Source: Bacillota bacterium (GTDB lineage Bacteria; Bacillota; Clostridia; Lachnospirales; Cellulosilyticaceae). From it: DNA of 6,212 bases. Under the pieces are notes generated by a model. The model saw nothing but the letters and a program-made list of their open reading frames with translations. It was not told the DNA's origin and ran no database searches. The stretch spans positions 1 to 6,212 of the forward strand of contig JAEXBC010000007.1 of the NCBI GenBank assembly GCA_023457875.1, read 5' to 3'. Positions 1 through 6,212 of the stretch are shown piece by piece; position 1 is the stretch's first letter; every line of letters begins with the position of its first letter. Made by a program: the position numbers and the translations under genes.

Positions 1-567
1 ATTGGGGGAACGCCTATGTCAGTTGCCTCTATTGCTTTGGCTAATGCAGGCATTGATCCTACTACGGGTGTAACCTGGAAGCCTTATCCACTTGATCAAC
101 TGGTAGAAGGCGTTAATAAAGGCGAGGTAGATGCCTTTGCAGCTTGGGATCCATTTGGCACTTTTGCTATTGAGAAAAATAACTATGTTAGCCTATTGGA
201 TATTGCAACGGACCCACTCTTTAAGGATAAGAGCTGTTGCTTCTTATATGCTAGTGGCAAGGCAATCAAGGAAAATCCAGATAAAGTAGCAGCTATAGCG
301 AGAGCTTATCAAAAAGCAACAAAATGGATTAGTGAGCATCCTGAGGAAGCTGCTCAGATAGAGATTGAAAAAGGCTATGTTGCAGCTGATGACGCTGCGT
401 TTATTGCACAGCTTATTAAATCTTATGATTATGAGTTTACCACAGATGAAGCGAAAGCAGATATTGTTTACTTTGTTCAAAAGCTAGGTAAAACAAACTT
501 CTTAAAAGAAGGAACGGATCCTGATGCTTTTGCAGATAGTACTTATTATGATGTCTTTGCTAAATAA
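1..567 (+). CDS. ABC transporter substrate-binding protein, nitrate/sulfonate/taurine type (5'-truncated)
   Basis: This is the C-terminal 188 residues of a periplasmic-type binding protein; the gene enters from the left edge. The frame is open from base 1 (IGGTPMSVASIALANAGID), and the ATG at 16 lies inside a conserved segment, so I do not take it as the start. Visible family traits are the GxPxSVASIALANAGI helix, the VNKGEVDAFAAWDPFG segment (the G-x-VDA-x-x-x-W/P motif of NMT1/SsuA/NrtA-like proteins), and a C-terminal helical run, KENPDKVAAIARAYQKATKWI. Full members are roughly 320-350 residues, so the lipoprotein signal and first lobe lie outside the window. A Cys-Cys pair occurs at 235-240. 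The protein should be tethered outside the membrane and feed solute to the permease encoded 18 bases downstream. The superfamily call is firm. The substrate (nitrate, sulfonate, taurine, thiamine precursor or other) cannot be read from this fragment. Confidence 0.88.
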   Translation: MGGTPMSVASIALANAGIDPTTGVTWKPYPLDQLVEGVNKGEVDAFAAWDPFGTFAIEKNNYVSLLDIATDPLFKDKSCCFLYASGKAIKENPDKVAAIARAYQKATKWISEHPEEAAQIEIEKGYVAADDAAFIAQLIKSYDYEFTTDEAKADIVYFVQKLGKTNFLKEGTDPDAFADSTYYDVFAK

Positions 568-573
568 TTTGTT

Positions 574-580
574 AGGAGGT
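574..580 (+). promoter_or_regulatory. Ribosome binding site of the ABC permease gene
   Basis: AGGAGGT lies 5 bases before the ATG at 586 and is a near-perfect Shine-Dalgarno match. It favours 586 over the in-frame ATG at 601, so the unusual N-terminal extension of the permease is likely translated. Confidence 0.8.
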
Positions 581-585
581 GGACT

Positions 586-1593
586 ATGAGTGGAGAAGAG
601 ATGACACTTAGACAGTTCGGGAAGATAAACAGCATTTCTCTTGAAAAATGGAAGAATGAAAACCTTATATGGAGGTCATTAGCTATTCTTACCTTTGTGG
701 TTGCACTCATAGAGGTCTATGTATTGCCACTTAAGCAGGAGGTTGATTTGAAAGCCTATACGGGTTTTTTAAGCCTTATGATTTTATATTTAATTATTCA
801 AAATGTGGTGGCTATAAAAAATGAGAGGGTAAAAGCAAAAGTCAAACATAATGCACAATTTTATACAGCAATTCCTTTGCTACTTATTATATGGGATTTG
901 TTGACGACCAAATCAAATACATTACCTTTACCCTTTTTCCCAAGTGCTTCTCAGATTCTTCAGGTCATAGTAGAAGATTATCAAACTCTGCTTATTAGTA
1001 CCATGCATTCTCTAAGGCTGCTTGTACTTGGCTTTATCATTGGTACAGTATTAGGCATTGTGATAGGGATTCTAATTGGATGGTATCGTACATGGAATTA
1101 TTGGGTGTTTCCCGTGGTAAAGATTATGGGGGTTATACCTACCACAGCATGGATTCCTATTGTCATGTTCATCTTTCCCTCAAGCTTTTATGCCCAAGTC
1201 TTTTTGATTGTCATATGTGTATGTTTCCCAGTTGCCTTCATGACCTCCTCTGGAGTGGCGGGGCTACCTAAGTCATACTTTGAAGCTGCAAGAACCTTAG
1301 GAGCAGATGAGAAGTTCTTAATTTATAAAGTTGCTATTCCAGGGGCAATGCCTTCTATATTTACAGGGATTTATACTGCCACAGGAATCTCTTTTGCCAC
1401 CTTGGTTGTTTCAGAAATGATTGGAGCAAAAGCTGGACTTGGTTGGTATATCACCTGGGCAAAGAGCTGGTCTAATTATGCAAAGGTCTATGCTTCTATT
1501 GTGATTATGGCCATTATATTTTCTTTGGTGATGGCAGTTATTTATAAGATTAGAGATGCCATACTCGTTTGGCAAAGGGGGCTAGTAAAATGA
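586..1593 (+). CDS. ABC transporter permease, SsuC/TauC/NrtB-like, with N-terminal membrane extension
   Basis: This is the membrane subunit of a nitrate/sulfonate/taurine-type importer, 335 residues. The C-terminal ~240 residues are a normal BPD_transp_1 domain. They include FPSASQILQV near residue 118, a long helix at 142-166, and the EAA loop EAARTLGADEKFLIYKVAIP at about 233-252, which docks on the ATPase. The segment VVSEMIGAKAGLGWYI at 274-289 is typical of this family. Family members are usually about 250-270 residues; here roughly 90 extra residues precede the core and carry two further hydrophobic segments (about 31-48 and 60-77), giving about eight membrane segments in total. The start at 586 is supported by a strong RBS. 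The gene ends in an ATGA overlap with the ATPase gene, implying translational coupling. The role is firm; the substrate is unknown, and what the extension does is not evident. Confidence 0.92.
   Translation: MSGEEMTLRQFGKINSISLEKWKNENLIWRSLAILTFVVALIEVYVLPLKQEVDLKAYTGFLSLMILYLIIQNVVAIKNERVKAKVKHNAQFYTAIPLLLIIWDLLTTKSNTLPLPFFPSASQILQVIVEDYQTLLISTMHSLRLLVLGFIIGTVLGIVIGILIGWYRTWNYWVFPVVKIMGVIPTTAWIPIVMFIFPSSFYAQVFLIVICVCFPVAFMTSSGVAGLPKSYFEAARTLGADEKFLIYKVAIPGAMPSIFTGIYTATGISFATLVVSEMIGAKAGLGWYITWAKSWSNYAKVYASIVIMAIIFSLVMAVIYKIRDAILVWQRGLVK
1574..1580 (+). promoter_or_regulatory. Ribosome binding site deciding the ABC ATPase start
   Basis: AAAGGGG ends 9 bases before the ATG at 1590, inside the end of the permease gene. 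It supports 1590 as the start rather than the upstream in-frame TTG at 1569, which would place the site inside the coding region. Confidence 0.65.
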
Positions 1594-2390
1594 CGGATAG
1601 ACAGCAAGGTCAAGGTGGGAAAATCTCCATTCAAAATATTAACCGAATCTATACTGATGCCAATGGTAATGAAGTAGAGGCCCTAAAAAATGTGAATTTG
1701 GAAATTAAAAGCGGAGAGTTTATCTCTTTTATTGGTCCTTCTGGGTGTGGCAAAACCACACTCATGAGGCTCATTGCTGGACTTGATACAGCCCAGGAGG
1801 GTGAAATCTATTTGGATGATGAGAAGGTAGTTGGTACCCATTACGAGAGAGGGTATGTGTTTCAACAAGCCAACTTGTTTCCTTGGGCAAACATAGAAGA
1901 TAATATTGCTTCTGGGCTAAAGGCTAGAAAGATTTATAAAGAACATAAGGATGAAGTGGCGCATTTCATTAATATGGCAGGGCTTAATGGCTTTGAAAAA
2001 TCATATCCTCATCAAATCTCAGGAGGTATGGCACAAAGAGCTTCCCTAGTAAGAGCACTGATTAATAAACCCAAGGTGCTTCTTTTAGATGAGCCTTTGG
2101 GCGCTCTTGATTCCTTTACAAGATTTGCCCTCCAAGATGAGCTATTGGAGCTTAGGAATAAGCAAGAAAGCACCATGGTTTTGGTGACTCATGATGTAGA
2201 TGAAGCTGTTTATTTGTGTGACCGCATTGTGATCATGACACCAAGACCGGGAAGAATAGAGGAGATTGTAGAGGTAAAGCTTGCTAAACCAAGAATAAGA
2301 ACAAGTCCAGCTTTCCTTGAGCTAAGAAGCCAAATTCTTGAGAAGCTTCATCTAGTGAGTAGGGCTGAGGAAACAGATTACTATATTTAA
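1590..2390 (+). CDS. ABC transporter ATP-binding protein, SsuB/TauB/NrtD-like
   Basis: This is the cytoplasmic ATPase that powers the importer formed with the two preceding genes. It has 266 residues from the ATG at 1590, a normal family length. All motifs are intact: Walker [10 protein letters not shown] (49-57), Q-loop FQQANLFPW (91-99), signature [15 protein letters not shown] (143-157), Walker B and D-loop [12 protein letters not shown] (163-174), and switch histidine LVTHDVDEA (198-206). The ISGGMAQR form of the signature and the LFPW after the Q-loop are characteristic of the nitrate/sulfonate/taurine family rather than of amino-acid or metal importers. The start codon overlaps the permease stop (ATGA at 1590-1593). 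An upstream in-frame TTG at 1569 would add seven residues and is less likely. No regulatory domain follows the ATPase core; the last ~40 residues are the usual short C-terminal tail. Confidence 0.95.
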   Translation: MTDRQQGQGGKISIQNINRIYTDANGNEVEALKNVNLEIKSGEFISFIGPSGCGKTTLMRLIAGLDTAQEGEIYLDDEKVVGTHYERGYVFQQANLFPWANIEDNIASGLKARKIYKEHKDEVAHFINMAGLNGFEKSYPHQISGGMAQRASLVRALINKPKVLLLDEPLGALDSFTRFALQDELLELRNKQESTMVLVTHDVDEAVYLCDRIVIMTPRPGRIEEIVEVKLAKPRIRTSPAFLELRSQILEKLHLVSRAEETDYYI

Positions 2391-2394
2391 AGAG

Positions 2395-2404
2395 GGGAGG
2401 TGAT
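2395..2404 (+). promoter_or_regulatory. Strong ribosome binding site of the P-type ATPase gene
   Basis: GGGAGGTGAT matches the 3' end of 16S rRNA over a long run, with GGAGG 7 bases before the ATG at 2408. It is the longest match in the window. It fixes the start at 2408 and shows that the gene is set up for efficient translation despite its missing domain. Confidence 0.8.
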
Positions 2405-2407
2405 AGG

Positions 2408-4327
2408 ATGGTGGAAGCAGGTGTATATAAGGTAAAAGGTATGACGTGCGCCCTTTGCAGTTTGATTATTGAAAATGCAATCAGTCAGTTAAAAGGGGTG
2501 AGGGCGGTCAAGGTAAGCTATATATCTGAAAAAGTAAACCTTGAATATGAAAGTGAAGAGATCACCCTGGAAGTCATCAAGACAAAGCTTCAAAAAAGTG
2601 GGTTTTATTTATTTGAGGAAGGTATTGAAGAGGAGAAGATAATGACACAGCCTCTTACAAAGCTTAGAAATTTGGTCATTGCTTCATTTATTTTAACAAG
2701 TCCCATGCTATTTATGATGATTATTGGTGGGGGGAACGATTGTTGTATATCTTTTAGTTTTTTAACGAAAACAGAATTTGCTAAATGGATTTCCCGTGTT
2801 CAGTATCAAACGTTATTTCTGCATGATTGGAGACTCCAGCTTCTCCTATCTACCCCAGTTCAGTTCATTATAGGTATCAGATTTTATAAGATGGCGTATT
2901 ACGCTTTAAAAGCCAAACAGCTTAACATGGATGTTTTAGTAGCACTTGGTACCAGCATCACTTATTTTTACAGCCTCTACATTGCACTATTTCATCAAGC
3001 GGATGCAGCAGGCATGAAACCTGTTTACTTTGAGTCTTCCATGATGGTGATTACCTTTGTGCTTCTAGGAAAGTATTTAGAAGAAAAAACAAAAGGAAAG
3101 GCTTCTAAAGCCATTGAAGCTTTAAAGCAGATGACAACAAGAACCGCAAGGGTTATTAGAGGAGACGATGAAGTAGAAATAGCGGTGGAAGAAGTAAAGG
3201 TAGGGGATCTATTAGTAGTCAAACCAGGAGAGAAAATTCCGGTAGACGGTATTATAACATGGGGAAGTAGTAGCGTAGATGAATCTATGTTTACTGGTGA
3301 AAGTGTTCCGGTAGAAAAGGGTGAGGGAGACCTCCTTATAGGAAGTACAGTTAATCAGCAAGGTGTACTTTATTATAAGGTAATATGCACCCAAGAGGAG
3401 AGTAGGTTTAGTGAGATTGTAAGGCTAGTAGAAGAGGCGCAAAGTAATAAGCCACCTATTCAAAAAGTAATCGATCAGATATGCAAGATTTTTGTACCAG
3501 TAGTGATTGGATTTTCAGCTATTACCTTTGTTGTATGGGAGTTTATTCTATTTGGTGGAATGCCATACTTTATTCCACAAGCCATGCTTTATGCCATTTC
3601 TGTACTTGTGATATCCTGTCCCTGTGCCTTAGGATTAGCTACCCCAACTGCAATTGTCTCTGGCTTAGGTAACTTGGCTAAAGAAGGCATTTTAGTTAAG
3701 GGTGGGAATGTAAGCAAAATTGCTAAGGCAGATACAATTGTGTTTGATAAGACAGGAACCTTAACTAAAGGAAATGTAACGATAGAGGATGAGGTCAAAC
3801 CAGAATCAGAAGAAACGATTAGACAGCTAAAAAAACTACATATCACACCTATTATGTTAACGGGTGATAAAAAAGAAACAGCAGAAAAAATTGCCGCCAA
3901 AGTGGGGATAGAAAAGGTGATTTCACAGGTGCTTCCTGATGAAAAGGGAAGTGCAGTAGAAGCCCTTATAAAGGAAAAGAAAAAAGTCATTATGGTAGGA
4001 GATGGTATTAATGACGCCATAGCCCTTGCTAAAGCAGATGTGGGAATTGCTATGGGCAATGGAACCAATGTAGCAATTGAATCGGGCGACATTGTACTGC
4101 TCAAAAATGACCTAAGATGTATTCCTATTTTGATTAAGCAATCAAAAAGGATCCAAAGAAAAATAGCTGAAAACCTTATATTTGCCTTTATTTATAACGT
4201 AATGGCTATACCAATTGCCATGTCAGGAAGATTAACCCCAGCTATAGCTGCAATTGCTATGTCTTTAAGTTCTATATCTGTTTTACTGAATTCACTTACA
4301 TTAAAAAGAAAGGTAAAAAAGATATAA
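2408..4327 (+). CDS. Copper-type P1B heavy-metal ATPase lacking the nucleotide-binding domain
   Basis: This is a membrane Cu(I) transport ATPase homologue (CopA-like), 639 residues. In order: an HMA metal-binding domain (about 5-68) with GMTCALC (C14, C17); two leading helices (about 87-107 and 142-165); helices near 174-195 and 207-223; the actuator domain with TGES (296-299); a helix at 362-384; the CPC helix (C404-P405-C406); the phosphorylation motif DKTGT (D447); TGD (485-487); GDGIND (531-536); and two C-terminal helices containing YN (596-597) and MSLSS (618-622). CPC with YN and MxxSS is the Cu(I) (P1B-1) signature. Only 33 residues separate DKTGT from TGD; in CopA this spacing is about 140, so the ATP-binding N domain with its HP and GxG motifs is absent, although the frame is continuous. 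TGDN reads TGDK, and GDGINDAP reads GDGINDAI. Normal copper pumping is therefore doubtful. It may be a diverged variant, a phosphatase-like or regulatory protein, or a recent deletion allele. The membrane and metal calls are firm; activity is uncertain. Confidence 0.9.
   Translation: MVEAGVYKVKGMTCALCSLIIENAISQLKGVRAVKVSYISEKVNLEYESEEITLEVIKTKLQKSGFYLFEEGIEEEKIMTQPLTKLRNLVIASFILTSPMLFMMIIGGGNDCCISFSFLTKTEFAKWISRVQYQTLFLHDWRLQLLLSTPVQFIIGIRFYKMAYYALKAKQLNMDVLVALGTSITYFYSLYIALFHQADAAGMKPVYFESSMMVITFVLLGKYLEEKTKGKASKAIEALKQMTTRTARVIRGDDEVEIAVEEVKVGDLLVVKPGEKIPVDGIITWGSSSVDESMFTGESVPVEKGEGDLLIGSTVNQQGVLYYKVICTQEESRFSEIVRLVEEAQSNKPPIQKVIDQICKIFVPVVIGFSAITFVVWEFILFGGMPYFIPQAMLYAISVLVISCPCALGLATPTAIVSGLGNLAKEGILVKGGNVSKIAKADTIVFDKTGTLTKGNVTIEDEVKPESEETIRQLKKLHITPIMLTGDKKETAEKIAAKVGIEKVISQVLPDEKGSAVEALIKEKKKVIMVGDGINDAIALAKADVGIAMGNGTNVAIESGDIVLLKNDLRCIPILIKQSKRIQRKIAENLIFAFIYNVMAIPIAMSGRLTPAIAAIAMSLSSISVLLNSLTLKRKVKKI
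3770..3800 (+). other. Junction where the N domain of the P-type ATPase is missing
   Basis: The coding frame passes from the end of the first P-domain strand ([13 protein letters not shown], which in CopA leads into the N domain) directly to [14 protein letters not shown]. The latter corresponds to the CopA segment that follows the N domain (pattern D-x-VK-x-x-S, then the helix before MLTGD). Both P-domain halves are preserved, and only the inserted domain is gone, about 105 residues by comparison with typical CopA. No long direct repeat or inserted sequence is visible at the join. The exact breakpoint cannot be placed without a full-length relative. Confidence 0.75.
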
Positions 4328-4346
4328 AGGCGAAGGGGGTATAAAT

Positions 4347-6116
4347 ATGCTAAAGGATTTATTGATGTTAAAGTGGTTACCTGATCTGAGCCACGGGGCG
4401 AGCTATGGGCTTATCTTTGTGTTTGGATTACTGACTTCCATCCATTGCATTGGAATGTGCGGTGGCATTGTGATGACAAGTTGTATTGAAAAGAACAAGA
4501 CTCAGGACACTGAGAAAGATAAGCTAAAGTGGTTAAAACCCTCCTTCCTTTATAATGTGGGTAGAGTGATTTCTTATTCCATAACAGGTGCTCTAGTAGG
4601 GGGATTAGGGCAAGTGATTAGTTTACAAGGTAAGGCTAAGGGAATTATGCCATTAGTTGGCGGACTCTTTATGTTACTTATGGGGCTTAATCTTTTTGGG
4701 GTGGGGCTTTGGATTAAAAAGCTTTTACCACGTATGCCCCTAAAGGTGGCCAAGAAAATTTATGGAAAAAACAATTATAGTGCATTTTATATTGGATTGC
4801 TTTCAGGATTAATGCCTTGTGGTCCTATTCAAATTTTACAGGTGTATGCCCTTGGAACAGCAAGTGTTATAAGGGGAGCTACCTCGATGTTTATATTCGC
4901 ACTAGGGACAGTTCCGCTCTTATTTGCCTTTGGAGCAATCAATACCTTGCTTACTAAGAAGGGGTCCCATAGGATTACCAAGTTTAGCAGTGTCATTGTA
5001 ATCATAATGGGTATTTCAATGCTACTTCAAGGTTTAGCATTAATGGGGATTAATGTGACGCTTAGAGGCCAAGAAACATACCAAACTATAAAAAATGTTG
5101 AAATGCAAGATAACTATCAAGTGGTAAGAAGTGAGATTGGGGAAGCTAGCTTTCCTGATATAGTAGTAGTCAAGGATATTCCTGTACGCTGGCTCATTGA
5201 GGTGCCAGAAGAAAACTACAATGAATGTAATAAGGCCATAGTTATACCTGAGTACGGCATTGAAAAGGAATTGAGTATAGGAACCAATGTAGTGGAATTT
5301 ACGCCCACAAAGGCAGGAAACTTCGGTTATACTTGCTGGATGGGTATGATCAAAGCCAATATTCGGGTGGTAGAAAATACTGAAGATTTACAAGCTCAAG
5401 TTTTCAAAGCGCCTAAAGTAGAATCATGTATGGAAAGCAATATATGTGATCAGTGTTCAGAAAATCAGGAGAATACTCAAGAAGCTAAGTCACAGCCATT
5501 AATAACGACTAAAGAAAGTCAGAGTCAAAATCATCATATGGCAATTGCTGAAACATTAGGGGGAAAAATAAGCGCACAGGAAAATAATAAAGTAGCACAG
5601 CTGTCTACTTCTAAAAAAGAAAGATGGCAGGAAGACCAAGAACAAGAAAGTCTAGAACTAAAAAGCCAAAATCAAAAAATTCAAGTACAAGAAAGCCAAC
5701 AGAAAGAGAATCAAAAACAAAAAAGTGAGGAGCAAAAAAATCAAGGTCTAGAAAACAGGGACGAAAAAGACCAAGAGCATCAAGAATACGGAAAAGCTAA
5801 CACTAAGAATTCTGAGGAGAAAAAACTGGTGAAGCTACAAGGCTATCTACAGGATAAACACTGCTTTAACTTAGTGGCACCAGAGAAGGATACCCTGTTT
5901 TGCCTAATGATGAAGGAATGTATGGCTAGCGGATATGGCATAGTCGTTGTAAATGAGAAGGAGGGATACACCTTCTATGGGTTTGATCAAATAGGGCAGA
6001 CGGAGGCAATAGAAATATTAAACCGATCAACTAAAGAATGTGGTGTAAAAATTAAGGTAACGGGCTATATCAGCGAAGAAAAGATACAAGTAGAGCTGCT
6101 TGAAGAAATTCAGTAG
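4347..6116 (+). CDS. TauE/SafE-like membrane protein fused to cupredoxin-like and Cys-rich domains
   Basis: This 589-residue fusion is probably involved in copper handling at the membrane. Residues about 18-236 form a six-helix DsbD_2/TauE-SafE-like domain with its two hallmark segments, SIHCIGMCGG (31-40) and GLMPCGPIQ (154-162), the second followed by YALGTASVIRGA. Residues about 240-342 look like a cupredoxin fold, with NECN (C294) and FTPTKAGNFGYTCWMGM (C330, M332, M334) but no His. A short cluster, C361-x5-C367-x2-C370, follows, then a hydrophilic Q/K/E/N/S-rich linker (about 371-493), then a Cys-containing C-terminal domain (494-589) with C506, C519, C525 and SGYGI. AAGGGGG sits 7 bases before the ATG, and the gap from the P-type ATPase is 19 bases. 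By topology the cupredoxin and later domains are likely extracytoplasmic, though this is inferred. The TauE/SafE domain is firm, the cupredoxin call good, and the C-terminal domain unassigned. Confidence 0.87.
   Translation: MLKDLLMLKWLPDLSHGASYGLIFVFGLLTSIHCIGMCGGIVMTSCIEKNKTQDTEKDKLKWLKPSFLYNVGRVISYSITGALVGGLGQVISLQGKAKGIMPLVGGLFMLLMGLNLFGVGLWIKKLLPRMPLKVAKKIYGKNNYSAFYIGLLSGLMPCGPIQILQVYALGTASVIRGATSMFIFALGTVPLLFAFGAINTLLTKKGSHRITKFSSVIVIIMGISMLLQGLALMGINVTLRGQETYQTIKNVEMQDNYQVVRSEIGEASFPDIVVVKDIPVRWLIEVPEENYNECNKAIVIPEYGIEKELSIGTNVVEFTPTKAGNFGYTCWMGMIKANIRVVENTEDLQAQVFKAPKVESCMESNICDQCSENQENTQEAKSQPLITTKESQSQNHHMAIAETLGGKISAQENNKVAQLSTSKKERWQEDQEQESLELKSQNQKIQVQESQQKENQKQKSEEQKNQGLENRDEKDQEHQEYGKANTKNSEEKKLVKLQGYLQDKHCFNLVAPEKDTLFCLMMKECMASGYGIVVVNEKEGYTFYGFDQIGQTEAIEILNRSTKECGVKIKVTGYISEEKIQVELLEEIQ
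5457..5825 (+). repeat. Low-complexity purine-rich region encoding a Q/K/E/N/S-rich linker
   Basis: Within the fusion gene the DNA becomes strongly purine-rich, with many CAAAA/GAAAG-type units and runs of A, including seven A at 5734-5740. The protein, residues 371-493, is made largely of Q, K, E, N and S, with short irregular repeats such as ESQQKENQKQKSEEQKNQ. There is no membrane segment or Cys in it. It reads as a flexible or partly helical spacer between the Cys cluster and the C-terminal domain. The repeats are imperfect, so this is compositional bias rather than a tandem array. Confidence 0.7.
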
Positions 6117-6120
6117 AGGA
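6115..6120 (+). promoter_or_regulatory. Probable ribosome binding site of the last partial gene
   Basis: AGAGGA overlaps the stop codon of the preceding gene and ends 6 bases before the ATG at 6127. The spacing suits translation of the following frame and continues the operon pattern. Confidence 0.5.
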
Positions 6121-6126
6121 TTTACC

Positions 6127-6212
6127 ATGTTGAAAGCTACATGGACGTTAAGCAGTAAAAGATTAATTAGTATAGATAAAAAAGTAAGTCTTTTAGATAG
6201 ATATAGGATAAG
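6127..6212 (+). CDS. Start of an unidentified gene (3'-truncated)
   Basis: An ATG at 6127 opens a frame of 28 codons that is still open at the right edge. It begins MLKATWTLSSKRLISIDKK and continues with VSLLDRYRI. It starts 10 bases after the fusion gene ends, on the same strand, with an AGAGGA site in front, so a further operon member is likely. The visible residues have no signal peptide, membrane segment or motif that I recognise. The basic start suggests a cytoplasmic N-terminus, but the fragment is too short to assign a family. Confidence 0.5.
   Translation, partial: MLKATWTLSSKRLISIDKKVSLLDRYRI

Noticed and set aside
244..480. Minus-strand frame of 78 codons opposite the binding-protein gene
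   Set aside because: It is low-complexity, Cys/Ile/Phe-rich, and lies opposite a well-supported coding region.
16..567. ATG at 16 with GGGGGA at 4-9 as a true gene start
   Set aside because: The frame is open to base 1 and the residues before the ATG (IGGTP) continue a conserved binding-protein segment. The product would lack the signal and first lobe, so the gene is cut by the window edge.
1569..1589. TTG at 1569 as the start of the ABC ATPase
   Set aside because: The ATG at 1590 has an RBS at 1574-1580 and the common ATGA overlap with the permease; the seven extra residues have no family support.
3481..3672. Plus-strand alternative frame as a sign of a frameshift in the P-type ATPase
   Set aside because: The main frame is intact here and includes the CPC helix; the other frame gives a Cys/Ser/Tyr-rich product with no homology that I recognise.
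3589..4104. 171-codon reading frame on the minus strand within the P-type ATPase gene
   Set aside because: It is a shadow of the plus-strand gene: Ser/Ile/Pro-rich translation, no RBS-like context and no recognisable motif, while the opposite strand carries conserved ATPase motifs throughout.
4328..4346. Terminator or promoter between the P-type ATPase and fusion genes
   Set aside because: The 19-base gap holds only the RBS; there is no inverted repeat with a T run and no room for a promoter.
5457..5825. Tandem repeat array or CRISPR-like structure in the A-rich region
   Set aside because: The units are irregular in length and sequence and lie in an open coding frame; this is compositional bias only.

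Overview
The window is AT-rich, with purine-rich ribosome binding sites close to AGGAGGT. Its genes are tightly packed on one strand, which fits a low-GC Gram-positive bacterium, probably an anaerobic member of the Clostridia (Bacillota). No rRNA or tRNA gene, insertion sequence, CRISPR array or clear terminator is visible. Gaps between genes are 18, -4, 17, 19 and 10 bases, so the whole stretch reads as the middle of one plus-strand operon that is cut at both ends.

Layout. Positions 1-567 hold the C-terminal part of an ABC-type substrate-binding protein of the nitrate/sulfonate/taurine (NMT1/SsuA-like) superfamily. Positions 586-1593 encode its membrane permease, which has an extra N-terminal membrane region. 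Positions 1590-2390 encode the ATPase, coupled to the permease by an ATGA overlap. Positions 2408-4327 encode a copper-type P1B heavy-metal ATPase. It has the HMA, actuator, membrane and phosphorylation parts, but almost the entire nucleotide-binding (N) domain is missing in frame. Positions 4347-6116 encode a large fusion: a TauE/SafE (DsbD_2-like) six-helix membrane domain, a His-free cupredoxin-like domain, a Cys cluster, a long Q/K/E/N/S-rich linker and a Cys-rich C-terminal domain that I cannot name. A further reading frame starts at 6127 and runs off the window.

How the genes may work together. The last two complete genes point to handling of Cu(I) at the membrane. The P-type ATPase has the Cu(I) membrane signature (CPC, YN, MxxSS), and the fusion protein pairs a membrane domain often found near copper ATPases and oxidase-assembly genes with a thiol/thioether-rich copper-like site. 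Placing an organic-anion type ABC importer in the same operon suggests, as inference only, that its substrate is linked to copper, for example a copper chelate or an organosulfur ligand.

The strongest oddity is the P-type ATPase without an N domain. The excision falls at domain boundaries, and two otherwise near-invariant P-domain positions (TGDN and GDGINDAP) are also changed. This argues for a diverged, possibly non-pumping or phosphatase-like variant rather than a simple sequencing error, although an assembly or recent deletion explanation cannot be excluded here.
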